From: JBKPNZ01 sp046732895
Lineage (GTDB): Bacteria; Actinomycetota; Thermoleophilia; Solirubrobacterales; 70-9
DNA length: 64,000 nucleotides
Direction: 5' to 3'
Assembly (NCBI GenBank): GCA_046732895.1
Contig: JBKPNZ010000045.1
Coordinates: 9,883-73,882 of the forward strand
Shown one piece after another: positions 7,024 through 15,493 of this stretch (within the stretch, counting starts at the first letter, position 1; the number at the start of each line of letters is the position of its first letter). The notes below the pieces were generated by a model, which was not told the origin of the DNA, ran no database searches, and was given only the letters and a program-made list of their open reading frames with translations. Both the position numbers and the translations under genes were made by a program.

Positions 7024-8939
7024 GGGCTGCTTCCCCCTGCGGTGCCCGCGACCGCCGGCTCCGCGGGTTTGACCTCGGCCTCCTCGCCCGCCATCACGGC
7101 GTGCCGTGCGCCGGGCACGCCGAACTCATACGGGCCGCCGACGACGCGCGGGATCTCGTCGAAGTTGAAGATCGGCGGCGGCGAGGAGACCTGCCACTCG
7201 ATCGTCTTCGCCCGCCATGGGTTGGCGCCCGCGCGCGGCCCGTAGCGCCAGGAGACGACCATGTTGTAGAGGAAGATCAGCTGGGCGGCGCCGAGCAGGA
7301 ACGCGAAGCACGAGATCGCGAGGTTCCAGTCGCCGAACTGCGCCGAGTAGTCGGCGACGCGGCGCGGCATCCCCTCCATCCCGATCCAGTGCATCGGCAC
7401 GAAGGTGCCGAGCATGCCGACCAGGGTGAGCCAGAAGTGAACCCGGCCGAGCCGCTCGTCGTACATGCGGCCGGTCATCTTCGGGAACCAGTGGTAGATC
7501 CCGGCGAAGATCGTGAACACCGAGCCGCCGAAGAGCACGAAGTGGATGTGGGCGACGATGAAGTAGGTGTCGGAGACATGGATATCCAGCGGCACCATGC
7601 CGAGCATCACGCCCGAGATCCCGCCCACCGTGAAGGTGACGATGAACCCGAGCGCGAACAGCATCGCGGTCGAATACAGGTGTAAGACCGAACCGAACAG
7701 CGTCGCCAGCCAGGAGAAGATCTTGATCCCGGTCGGCACCGCGATCAGGAGCGTCGTGATCATCATCGGCACTCGCAGCCAGCCGAACATGCCGCTGACG
7801 AACATGTGGTGTGCCCACACCGTGTACGACAGGACGACGATCCCGATCAGGGCGAGCGCCATCAACCGATAGCCGAAGATCGGTTTCCGGGCGTGGGTCG
7901 AGATGACCTCGGAGATGATCCCGAACCCGGGCAGCATCATGATGTAGACGGCCGGGTGTGAGTAGAACCAGAAGATGTGCTGGTAGCTCAGGACGTCGCC
8001 GCCGAAGCTGACCTCGAAGAAGTTGGTGTGAAGGGCGCGGTCGAACAGGACCATGAACTGCACGCCAGCGATGAACGGCGTCGCGGCCACGACGAGCATC
8101 GAGGTCGAGAGGTTCGCCCAGACCAGGAGCGGCATCCGCCAGAAGTTCATCCCCGGCGCCCGCATGGTGATGATGGTCACGATGAAGTTGAGCGCCGTGG
8201 CGATCGACGACGCGCCCGCGAACTGCACCCCGAGGTTGAAGAACGACTGCCCCAGCGGGGCGCCGGTAGATAGGGGCGCGTAGCCGGTCCAGCCGGCGTC
8301 GAAGGCGCCGCCTGGGACCAGATAGCTCGCCATGAAGAGGAGCCCGGCCATCGGCAGCATCCAGAAGCTCAGCGCGTTCAGCCGTGGGAACGCCATGTCC
8401 GGCGCGCCGATCATGAGCGGCAGGACGTAGTTCGCGATCCCGGCGAAGACCGGGATGACGAAGACGAAGATCATCAGCGCCGCATGCGTCGAGAAGAGGG
8501 AGTTGAAGGTGCCGGGATCGACGATCTGTGTGCCGGGCTGCGCGAGCTCGGCCCGGATCAGCATCGCCATCAGGCCACCGACGAAAAAGAAGAAGAAGGT
8601 GGTGACGATGTACTGGATGCCGATCACCTTGTGATCGGTGTTGAACTTGAAGTAGTCCTTCCACGACTTGGCGCCGTGCTGGGAGTGATCATCCGGGATG
8701 GTCGGCGCGCCCCGCGCCCAGCGCAGCCAGTAGTCGAAGGCGCCGATGCCGACGAGGAAGCCGAGCGGCCCCGTGATGGCCGGCACGATCACCTGCGGGT
8801 AGCCGGTCTCCTCCGTCTGGAACGTGGGCAGCCCCGAGATCGTGCGCAGCAGAACGACGAGGCCGAGGCCGAAGCCCGCCCCGAGCAGGAACCCCAGCCC
8901 CGCGCGGGCCAATCCCGGTCTCTTAAGTGCCGCTACCAA
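7020..8939 (-). CDS. ctaD: Cytochrome c oxidase subunit I, A2-type
   Basis: A complete 639-residue subunit I that binds heme a, heme a3 and CuB and reduces O2 while pumping protons. Two extra N-terminal helices (about 12-75) precede the standard 12-helix core starting near 92. Ligands are in place: H152 (STHAALM), H328 with Y332 (YSHPAVY), H377/H378 (AHHMF), H464 and H466 (VAHIHF). The YS motif (Y326-S327) replaces the glutamate helix pattern of A1 enzymes, which marks the A2 family. Start codon lies 27 bases after ctaC; the stop overlaps the USP gene by four bases. The second CtaD at the left edge is a different gene. Confidence 0.97.
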   Translation of the reverse strand: MVAALKRPGLARAGLGFLLGAGFGLGLVVLLRTISGLPTFQTEETGYPQVIVPAITGPLGFLVGIGAFDYWLRWARGAPTIPDDHSQHGAKSWKDYFKFNTDHKVIGIQYIVTTFFFFFVGGLMAMLIRAELAQPGTQIVDPGTFNSLFSTHAALMIFVFVIPVFAGIANYVLPLMIGAPDMAFPRLNALSFWMLPMAGLLFMASYLVPGGAFDAGWTGYAPLSTGAPLGQSFFNLGVQFAGASSIATALNFIVTIITMRAPGMNFWRMPLLVWANLSTSMLVVAATPFIAGVQFMVLFDRALHTNFFEVSFGGDVLSYQHIFWFYSHPAVYIMMLPGFGIISEVISTHARKPIFGYRLMALALIGIVVLSYTVWAHHMFVSGMFGWLRVPMMITTLLIAVPTGIKIFSWLATLFGSVLHLYSTAMLFALGFIVTFTVGGISGVMLGMVPLDIHVSDTYFIVAHIHFVLFGGSVFTIFAGIYHWFPKMTGRMYDERLGRVHFWLTLVGMLGTFVPMHWIGMEGMPRRVADYSAQFGDWNLAISCFAFLLGAAQLIFLYNMVVSWRYGPRAGANPWRAKTIEWQVSSPPPIFNFDEIPRVVGGPYEFGVPGARHAVMAGEEAEVKPAEPAVAGTAGGSSP

Positions 8940-8966
8940 CTCCTGCTGCCTCCAATCTGCCCCTGC

Positions 8967-9764
8967 CTAGCTGCTTCCCGTTGACGTGGTGGTGGAGCCG
9001 CCGCCGCCCGGCACGTTCGTGGGCGGCGCCGGGTTGTTCGCCTTCGCCGCCCGCTGCGCCCACTGATCGAACTGCTCCTGCGTCTGCACGAAGGCGAATG
9101 CCCGCATGGTGGAGTGTCCGTATCCGCAGAGCTCGGTGCACTGGACGGTGAAGGTTCCCAGCTTGTCGGGCGTGACGACCGCGGTGTCGTCGACGTCGTT
9201 GCCCTTGGGGCCCTGAGGGACGAGGTCGCGCTTGATCCCCCACTCCTCGACCCAGAAGGAGTGGATCACGTCCACCGCCGTCAGGTGCAGCTCGAGCTGC
9301 GTGCCGACGGGAACGTGGAGCTCGTTCGAGCTGAACCCGCCCTGCTCCGGGTAGCTGAAGGTCCACTTGTACTGCTGGGCGGTGACGTCGACTTCCATGC
9401 GGTTCGAGGCCTTCGCCTCGATGTCGTTCAGGACGATCCAGCTGTAGCCGGCGCCGAAGAGCACGATGACCGTCGGAATGAGCGTCCACGCGATCTCGAG
9501 CTTCGTGTTGCCGTGGATCGGCTCACCGTCGGACTCGTCGCCCGGCTTCGCGCGGTACTTCCAGACGCTGTAGCCGAGCATCACGATGACGATCGCGAAG
9601 ACGTACGACGAGAGCACGATCATCACGTCGAGCAGCGTGTCGATCTTGTCGCGCTGCGTCGATGCGGCCTCGCCGTTCCAGTCGATCTGGGTCATCGGCA
9701 CCGCGATCACGGTCCCGACGACGAGCATCGCAGCGACGAGCCGACCTAGGGTTGCGCGCTTCAC
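8967..9764 (-). CDS. ctaC: Cytochrome c oxidase subunit II
   Basis: A 265-residue protein with an N-terminal signal/anchor helix (about 8-24), two membrane helices (about 46-68 and 92-113) and a periplasmic cupredoxin domain. The CuA site is complete: H168, C209, C213, H217 and M220 (CTELCGYGHSTM), with the glutamate between the cysteines. It accepts electrons from cytochrome c. No heme c domain is fused, unlike caa3 enzymes. A Ser/Thr/Gly-rich tail ends the protein. First gene of the ctaC-ctaD-usp-ctaE operon; no lipobox seen. Confidence 0.96.
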   Translation of the reverse strand: MKRATLGRLVAAMLVVGTVIAVPMTQIDWNGEAASTQRDKIDTLLDVMIVLSSYVFAIVIVMLGYSVWKYRAKPGDESDGEPIHGNTKLEIAWTLIPTVIVLFGAGYSWIVLNDIEAKASNRMEVDVTAQQYKWTFSYPEQGGFSSNELHVPVGTQLELHLTAVDVIHSFWVEEWGIKRDLVPQGPKGNDVDDTAVVTPDKLGTFTVQCTELCGYGHSTMRAFAFVQTQEQFDQWAQRAAKANNPAPPTNVPGGGGSTTTSTGSS

Positions 9765-9840
9765 CGGCGCGGATTCTATTCAGACGCCCGACGCGCCCGA
9801 TCCGGGAATGAGGAGCTAGCTGCAGGCCGCACAAGGCCCC

Positions 9841-11358
9841 TTAGGCTCGCGGGATCGGCGAGAGGGAATCGAGATCGCCCGCCGCGGCCGCCAGGACGCC
9901 GCGGGCGACCCCCTCCCAGCTCCAGAGGCGCTCCACGGTCCGGCGCAGGGCCCGACTCGCCTCGCTCCGCGTGGGCTCGTCCAGCGCCAGCCAGGCGTTG
10001 ACGCGGGAGGCGATCGCCTCCACGGCGCCCGGGCCCAGCTCGAACGAGACGAGCTCGCGCGCGGCCGGCGGCAGCTCGGCGGCGAGCTCGCGGCTGACCT
10101 CGGCGAGTCCGGAGTGGTGGGCGGAGACCGGCAGCGCTCCGGCGGCCGCGGCCTCGGCCGCCACCATCCCGAAGGCCTCGGGGAAGGTGCTCGGGAAGAC
10201 CAGGGCATCGGCGGCCGGAGCGAGCAGGCCCACCTCGTCGTGCTCGAGGCGCCCGGCGAACGCGACGCTCCCGGCCGCCGCGGACGCCGCCTCCCGGTAT
10301 CCCGCCGGCGTGTCATCCAGGAAGGTCTCGAGCATCTCGAGCCGAGAAGGCGGTCCGCCCTCGAGCGCGCGCCCCCTGGTTGTGATCTCGCGCAGATCAT
10401 CCAGGTCGCCCCGCGCGATCGCCGCCCACAGCCGCTCGGAGGTCTGCGCGTACTCGCCGAAGCCGACGACCAGCAGGCGGGCGCCGGGATTCGCGGCCGC
10501 CACCAGCGGCCACGCCGCCAGCAGGAGGTCGATGCCCTTCGAGACGATGAGCTTGCCGACGAACACCACCCGCGGTGTGCCCTCGGCAAACTCGCCGACC
10601 GCCTCCGCCGCCTGCGCGGGACTCCGCCCCCACGCGGCCCGGCGCGGCTCCTCCCCCGCCGAGTCATCCCGGCCGGCCTCGCCGGCAAGCGCGCCGGCCA
10701 GCTCGCGCAGGCGCGGAGCGGCCGCCTCGGGTCCGAGCGGGGCGAACAGGTCCGTGTCGACGCCGGGAGGGCCAAGGCGGGTTCGCTCCTTTAGGCCGGG
10801 CTGGTCGAGGGCCGCCCACAGGCTCTCGGCCGTGTGCCGCGAGCCGACGAGGACACACGACGCAGCCTCGATCCCCTCGTGCGCATACGGCAGGAACCGG
10901 TCGGGATGGGGCTTCACCGTGTACTCGAGCGCAGAGCCGTGGATCTTCACCGCGTATCCGGGACCGCCGTCCCCGCTCCCAAGGCCGGCGCGCGCGAGGA
11001 TGGCCGGGCCCATCACCAGGTGGCCGGCGAGGGCGGCGTCGACCCCACCGGCGGCATCGACGACGTCGCGGACAGCGCTCACGTTGGCCTCGATGTACGC
11101 CGCGAGCTCTGCGTCGGTGAGCTCGGGGAAGGCCTTCACGCGGAAGCCGTCGTATTCGTCCAGGACGTACACCGGCAGCAGCCCGCCGATGTCGGGAACA
11201 TGCACGGTGACGCCGTCCGGCAGTGGCGGCGGCTCACGGTCCTGGCAGAGCAGGTGGACCTCGTGCCCGAGCCGTGCGAGCGCCGCGACGAGGCTCGCGT
11301 TGTAGACGTTGGAGCCGGTGCCGCGCAGCAGGTAACCGTGGAAGACGAGGATGCGCAC
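9841..11358 (-). CDS. GT4-type glycosyltransferase
   Basis: About 505 residues in the two-domain GT-B fold. The N-terminal domain opens with the HGYLLRGTGSNVYN glycine-rich loop typical of GT4 retaining enzymes; the C-terminal domain has VVFVGKLIVSKGIDLLLAAW and the E-x7-E element PSTFPEAFGMVAAEAAA near residue 430, which binds the nucleotide-sugar donor. The acceptor and sugar are unknown. A charged, probably disordered insert of about 30 residues joins the domains. Start set at GTG 11358 in front of the first strand; TTG 11388 upstream is in frame but would overlap the divergent gene. Stand-alone gene. Confidence 0.88.
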   Translation of the reverse strand: MRILVFHGYLLRGTGSNVYNASLVAALARLGHEVHLLCQDREPPPLPDGVTVHVPDIGGLLPVYVLDEYDGFRVKAFPELTDAELAAYIEANVSAVRDVVDAAGGVDAALAGHLVMGPAILARAGLGSGDGGPGYAVKIHGSALEYTVKPHPDRFLPYAHEGIEAASCVLVGSRHTAESLWAALDQPGLKERTRLGPPGVDTDLFAPLGPEAAAPRLRELAGALAGEAGRDDSAGEEPRRAAWGRSPAQAAEAVGEFAEGTPRVVFVGKLIVSKGIDLLLAAWPLVAAANPGARLLVVGFGEYAQTSERLWAAIARGDLDDLREITTRGRALEGGPPSRLEMLETFLDDTPAGYREAASAAAGSVAFAGRLEHDEVGLLAPAADALVFPSTFPEAFGMVAAEAAAAGALPVSAHHSGLAEVSRELAAELPPAARELVSFELGPGAVEAIASRVNAWLALDEPTRSEASRALRRTVERLWSWEGVARGVLAAAAGDLDSLSPIPRA

Positions 11359-11380
11359 CCGGTCAGTATGTTTCCTGCCG

Positions 11381-11659
11381 ATGGCCAACGACGAGCAGAT
11401 CTACCGGCTGCGCGCGCCCGCCTCGGGCCGTGAGGCGCTCGCGCCCGCGACCGTGGACGGCGTCTACGTCGATCGCGAGACGGGTGAGGAGATGGAGCCG
11501 GTCACCCGGGCCCTGCCGCTTGCTCCCTCGGCCTCGTCGCTCCTGCGCACCCCGGAGAACCTGCGGATCTGCCGTCGCTGCGATCAGCTGATCGGCCTGG
11601 ACGTCTCCGATTGCCCCTACTGCGGCCTGCGCCAGCCCGCGCTCAACGGTCACTCGTGA
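11381..11659 (+). CDS. Small protein with C-terminal zinc ribbon, function unknown
   Basis: A 92-residue protein: a polar N-terminal half containing TVDGVYVDRETGEE and, at the C-terminus, a four-cysteine zinc-ribbon pattern CRRC...CPYC (about residues 64-83). No family recognised. Divergent from the glycosyltransferase and overlapping the next lipoprotein gene by four bases (GTGA), so the two are probably co-translated. Confidence 0.7.
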   Translation: MANDEQIYRLRAPASGREALAPATVDGVYVDRETGEEMEPVTRALPLAPSASSLLRTPENLRICRRCDQLIGLDVSDCPYCGLRQPALNGHS

Positions 11660-12009
11660 GGTCGCTCCATACCCTTCTCGCGCTCGTCGCGGGCGCGGTC
11701 GCCGCGCTTGCGCTCGCGAGCTGTGGCGGCGACGACTCGACCACGACGACGACCGTCACGCCGGCGACCACGACGTCGAGCTCGCGCTCGACGACCTCGA
11801 CGACCTCCACAACCTCGACGACGGGGCCGACCACCGCAACGACATCGACGACATCGACCAGCACGTCGTCTACGGGCACCTCAGGTGGCTCTTCGTCGAG
11901 CGGCGGCACCGGCGCCGACAGCGAGAACAACGACACCAAGCCGCCGCCCGGCAGCCCCGCGGCGCGGTTCGAGCGCCACTGCGAGAAGCACCCCGAGGCC
12001 TGCGGCTAG
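11656..12009 (+). CDS. Small Thr/Ser-rich lipoprotein
   Basis: A 117-residue exported protein: signal segment LLALVAGAVAALALASC with a lipobox Cys at about 21, then a long low-complexity stretch of Thr/Ser, a Gly/Ser linker, and a short C-terminal segment with two cysteines (CEKHPEACG) that could form a disulfide. The GTG start at 11656 sits inside the stop region of the zinc-ribbon gene. No catalytic domain; probably a surface-tethered peptide. Confidence 0.65.
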   Translation: MRSLHTLLALVAGAVAALALASCGGDDSTTTTTVTPATTTSSSRSTTSTTSTTSTTGPTTATTSTTSTSTSSTGTSGGSSSSGGTGADSENNDTKPPPGSPAARFERHCEKHPEACG

Positions 12010-12034
12010 GCTGGCGCGCCGCCTGGGGCGCGGA

Positions 12035-12784
12035 TCAGCTGGCTACGAAGTAGCCCCAGTAAAGGAGCCGGGCCTTGCGGTAGGTGCAGCCGTACTTCCG
12101 GATTGAGCCCTTGTTCTCCTGCGGCTTCGACCTTCTGGTCAGGTCCTTGAAGCTGTTGCAGCGGTCCGGGTTGCGGCTCGCGTGCCACCGGTCGTTGTTC
12201 GACAGGTTCTTGTGCGCGAAGTTCGGAACCCAGGTTCGAGTTGTCAACGCGAGGATCTCGCCCTTCTGGACCTTGAGCGGCTTGTTCAGGGTGAAGTAGG
12301 GCTTCGAGTTGTAATACGGCGCGAGCTTCACCGTCGGGCTCTGCTTCTTCAGCTTGTAGTGGCTCGAGTTGATCCGCTTGAGCACAGCGAGGCGCGCCGT
12401 CGGCTTGCCCTTGAAGCCCATGTTCCCGAGGATGTCCGCGAAGGTCTTGCGCTGCTTCTTTCGCAGGTGTGCGAGATCGACGCTCCACCCCACCACGTGG
12501 CCGTCCTTCGGGATCTTCATGAGCCCGCGCTTCTTGTCGTGGGTGCCCGCCTGGAAGCCGGTGACCTCGCCCATGACCTGGCACTGCTTCTCGACCGGGA
12601 TGTTGTTCCCCCTGGGGCCCGGACAGCTCGGGCGAGGGGTGTGCTTGGTGTTGCCGATCGTGCGGGCCTTGGTGGCGTCGGCCGAGGACGTGAAGGCGCC
12701 GATCGCCACGACGACCGCACAGAGGGCGGCGAAGGCAACCGCGGCAAGCTTGCGGCGGCTCGATATGTGGGCGGTTTGACTCAT
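12035..12784 (-). CDS. Secreted basic protein of unknown function
   Basis: About 249 residues with an N-terminal signal segment (about 11-36, ending in an Ala-rich SSADA cleavage region) and a mature domain rich in Lys, Asn and aromatic residues with about five cysteines. Segments such as GWSVDLAHLRKKQRKTF and KGEILALTTRTWVPNFA suggest a beta-rich fold. No family recognised. ATG 12784 is chosen; an in-frame ATG at 12811 is equally possible. Convergent with the lipoprotein gene at 11656 and divergent from the ABC exporter. Confidence 0.7.
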   Translation of the reverse strand: MSQTAHISSRRKLAAVAFAALCAVVVAIGAFTSSADATKARTIGNTKHTPRPSCPGPRGNNIPVEKQCQVMGEVTGFQAGTHDKKRGLMKIPKDGHVVGWSVDLAHLRKKQRKTFADILGNMGFKGKPTARLAVLKRINSSHYKLKKQSPTVKLAPYYNSKPYFTLNKPLKVQKGEILALTTRTWVPNFAHKNLSNNDRWHASRNPDRCNSFKDLTRRSKPQENKGSIRKYGCTYRKARLLYWGYFVAS

Positions 12785-12943
12785 CGCTCCGTTCGATGGC
12801 GACTCGGGCATCGCTCCCTGCAAGCGGCTGCAGCATGCCCAGCCGCCATCCGGTCCCGCATAGCTTAGGGAGCCTTTCCGAAGTCGGCACGCCAGGCGGG
12901 GCCTCGCGGGAGCGCGGTTGCTTCCCCCTAGAATCGCCCGGCG

Positions 12944-13915
12944 ATGGCAGCGATCGAGGTGCGAGCCCTGGAGCGCTCCTTCTCCGGGGGGGTGCGCGCC
13001 GTGGACGGCGTGGATCTGGAGGTCGCCGAGCGCGAGATCTATGCGTTCCTCGGGCCCAATGGGGCGGGCAAGACCACCACGGTGAGGATGCTCACGACCC
13101 TCCTGCGTCCCACCGGTGGCGAGGCGCGCGTTGCAGGGCACGACGTCGTGAGCGAGGCGGCCCAGGTCAGGCGCTCGATCGGGGTGGCGCTCCAGGAGGC
13201 GGCTCTCGATCCCCTGATGACCGGGCGGGAGCTGATTCAGCTGCAGGCGACCCTCCACGGCCTGCCGAGCGGTGAGGGCCGCCGGCGGGCCGATGCGCTG
13301 CTCGAGCGGGTGGGACTCGAGGGAGCGGCGGACCGGCGTGTCGGCACGTACTCCGGCGGCATGAGGCGGCGCCTGGACCTCGCCTCCGCGCTCGTCCATG
13401 AGCCGGCGGTGCTCTTTCTCGACGAGCCCACTACCGGGCTCGACCCGGTCTCGCGCAAGACGATCTGGGAGGAGGTCGAGAAGCTGAACAACGAGGGCAC
13501 GACCGTGTTCTTGACCACGCAGTACCTCGAGGAGGCGGACGTGCTCGCCGACTGTGTCGGGATCATCGACAACGGGAAGATCGTCGCCGAGGGCACGCCT
13601 GCATCGCTGAAGGCGGAGGTGGGGCGCCCGCACCTGGAGCTGCGCCTGACCGATGGAGCGGCCGATCGCGCCCAGGAGGTCGTCGCGCGGTTCGGCAAGC
13701 CGCTGCCGGAGAAGGACGGCGCGATTCTGGTTGAGCTCGAGCGGGGTGCCGCCGAGGTGGCGCCCGTCGTGCGCGCGCTCGACGACGCGGGGATCGCGGT
13801 CGAGTCGCTCGACCTCGTGCGGCCGACTCTGGACGACGTGTTCGTTGCCAAGACCGGCTACCACCTCGAGGGGGACGACGAGGAAGCCCCCGACACCAGC
13901 GTGGCCGACGCTTGA
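12944..13915 (+). CDS. ABC exporter ATP-binding protein (DrrA-like)
   Basis: A 323-residue ATPase of the ABC-2 drug/lipid exporter class. Walker A GPNGAGKTTT (about 38-47), signature YSGGMRRRL (about 141), Walker B LFLDEPTTGLDP and an H-loop position where Gln replaces the usual His (LTTQYLEEAD). The C-terminal 90 residues form the DrrA-type accessory domain. The His-to-Gln change at the switch is also seen in some DrrA-type proteins. First gene of a four-gene operon with two permeases and a glycosidase-like gene; substrate unknown. Confidence 0.9.
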   Translation: MAAIEVRALERSFSGGVRAVDGVDLEVAEREIYAFLGPNGAGKTTTVRMLTTLLRPTGGEARVAGHDVVSEAAQVRRSIGVALQEAALDPLMTGRELIQLQATLHGLPSGEGRRRADALLERVGLEGAADRRVGTYSGGMRRRLDLASALVHEPAVLFLDEPTTGLDPVSRKTIWEEVEKLNNEGTTVFLTTQYLEEADVLADCVGIIDNGKIVAEGTPASLKAEVGRPHLELRLTDGAADRAQEVVARFGKPLPEKDGAILVELERGAAEVAPVVRALDDAGIAVESLDLVRPTLDDVFVAKTGYHLEGDDEEAPDTSVADA

Positions 13916-14703
13916 TCGGGCGCCTCGTCATGAACGCGCGCGTGGTCGGCGCGCTGGGCCGGCGCTCGGTGCGGCAGACGTTTCGCCGGCCGCAGCTCTT
14001 CGCGCCGATACTGGTTTTCCCGACCCTGCTCCTTGCCGTGCAGACGGGCGGGGCGGGCCGTGCGGTCGACCTGGCGGAGTTCCCGCAGGTGCACGGGTTT
14101 CTCGACTTCATGCTCGCCGGGGCGATGATCCAGTCAACGCTGCTCGCCGGGAACACGGGTGGGATCGCGATGGCGGTGGACATCGAGATGGGATTCACCG
14201 ACCGCCTCTTCGCCGCGCCCATCTCGCGGTTCGCGATCGTGCTTGGGCGGCTGGCGGGCACCGCGGCGATGGGAGCGGTCGCGGCGGTCTGGTTCCTGGT
14301 GATCGGCCTCATCTTCGGCGCGCACGTCTCCCAGGGGGTGCCGGGGGCGCTGCTGGCGATCGTGTTCGTGAGCCTGACGGCCGCGGCGTTCGGCGGGATC
14401 GGCGCCGCCATCGCGCTGCGGACCGGGAGCGCGTCGGTGGTTCAGGGGCTGTTCCCGCTGGTCTTCGTCGTCCTGTTCCTGTCCAGCGCGTTCTTCCCCG
14501 CCAACCTGATCCTGGAGCCCGCCCAGAGCGTGGCGGAGTACAACCCACTCAGCTTCATCGTCGAGGGAGTGCGCGATCCGGTGATCGCGACGCTGTCCGC
14601 GCATGCGTTCTGGAAGGCAGTTGGCGCGCTGGCGCTGATCGGGTTGGTCGGGATCTCGCTGAGCGCGGTGGCGCTGCGCCGGAGGCTGCTCGTTGGAGGC
14701 TAG
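13912..14703 (+). CDS. ABC-2 type exporter permease
   Basis: A 263-residue membrane protein with about six helices of the ABC-2 family, including the ABC-2 signature-like stretch QGLFPLVFVVLFLSSAFFP followed by NPLSFIVEGVRD. A TTG start at 13912 overlaps the stop of the ATPase by four bases; an ATG at 13930 is an alternative. It pairs with the next permease as a heterodimeric membrane half. Confidence 0.85.
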   Translation: MIGRLVMNARVVGALGRRSVRQTFRRPQLFAPILVFPTLLLAVQTGGAGRAVDLAEFPQVHGFLDFMLAGAMIQSTLLAGNTGGIAMAVDIEMGFTDRLFAAPISRFAIVLGRLAGTAAMGAVAAVWFLVIGLIFGAHVSQGVPGALLAIVFVSLTAAAFGGIGAAIALRTGSASVVQGLFPLVFVVLFLSSAFFPANLILEPAQSVAEYNPLSFIVEGVRDPVIATLSAHAFWKAVGALALIGLVGISLSAVALRRRLLVGG

Positions 14704-15493
14704 CTCCGTAACGCGGAGCTTCGACCTCGCCGCCGACGGGCGGACGGTGGGTGCGCTCCTGCGGCGGGCGCGGAACGAGCTGCTGCGAGTGCCGGGGGCG
14801 GCGATCCCCGGGGTGATGGCGCCGACGATCTTCTTTCTCGGGTTGACCGCGGTATTCGGGAATCTCGCCCTCCTGCCGGGGTTCACGACCGACACCTACC
14901 AGAGCTTCATCATCCCGGTGAGCCTGCTGCAGGGAGCGGGGTTCACGGGGGCCGCGACAGGGGTCAATCTCGCGAGGGATATTGAGCAGGGGTGGTTCGA
15001 CCGCCTGCTGGCGTCGCCGGCGCCGCGCCCGGTGCTGCTGGCGGGAATGGTGATCTCCGCCGGGCTCCGCGCGCTCGTGCCGGCGACCGTCCTCCTGGGA
15101 GTTGGCTTCGCGATCGGCGTGGATTGGCCGGGGGTGCCGGGGCTCCTGCTCGCCCTCGTCCTGACGGTGGTGTGGGGCATGGTCGCCGCGCTGTGGGGGT
15201 GCGGTCTGGCGCTGCGGTTCAAGTCGCAGTCGGCGGCGCCGCTCATGCAGTCGGGGATGTTCATCGCGATCCTGTTCACGACCGCGTACGCGCCGCTCGA
15301 CCAGCTGCAGGGCTGGCTGGAGAAGATCGCCCGGGTCAACCCCGTCACGAAGGTCCTCGAGGCGGCCCGTCAGGGATTCGTCGAGGGGGGTATCAGCTGG
15401 AGTGACACCTGGCCGGGCCTGCTTGCGCTCGCTGGGATCTTCGCCGTCATGGCGTTCTTCGCGCTCCGCGAGATGGAGCGCACGGCGGATTGA
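14693..15493 (+). CDS. ABC-2 type exporter permease, second subunit
   Basis: A 266-residue ABC-2 permease paralogous to the preceding gene: an N-terminal cytoplasmic helix, about six membrane helices, the conserved DIEQGWFDRLLASP loop (compare DIEMGFTDRLFAAP in the first permease) and NPVTKVLEAARQ near the end. TTG start at 14693 overlaps the upstream gene by 11 bases. DrrB-like heterodimer partner is the likely role. Confidence 0.85.
   Translation: MEASSVTRSFDLAADGRTVGALLRRARNELLRVPGAAIPGVMAPTIFFLGLTAVFGNLALLPGFTTDTYQSFIIPVSLLQGAGFTGAATGVNLARDIEQGWFDRLLASPAPRPVLLAGMVISAGLRALVPATVLLGVGFAIGVDWPGVPGLLLALVLTVVWGMVAALWGCGLALRFKSQSAAPLMQSGMFIAILFTTAYAPLDQLQGWLEKIARVNPVTKVLEAARQGFVEGGISWSDTWPGLLALAGIFAVMAFFALREMERTAD

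Noticed and set aside
11656..12009. CRISPR-like or tandem DNA repeats in the Thr/Ser-rich lipoprotein gene
   Set aside because: The ACG/TCG-rich repeats simply encode a low-complexity linker and have no spacer structure.
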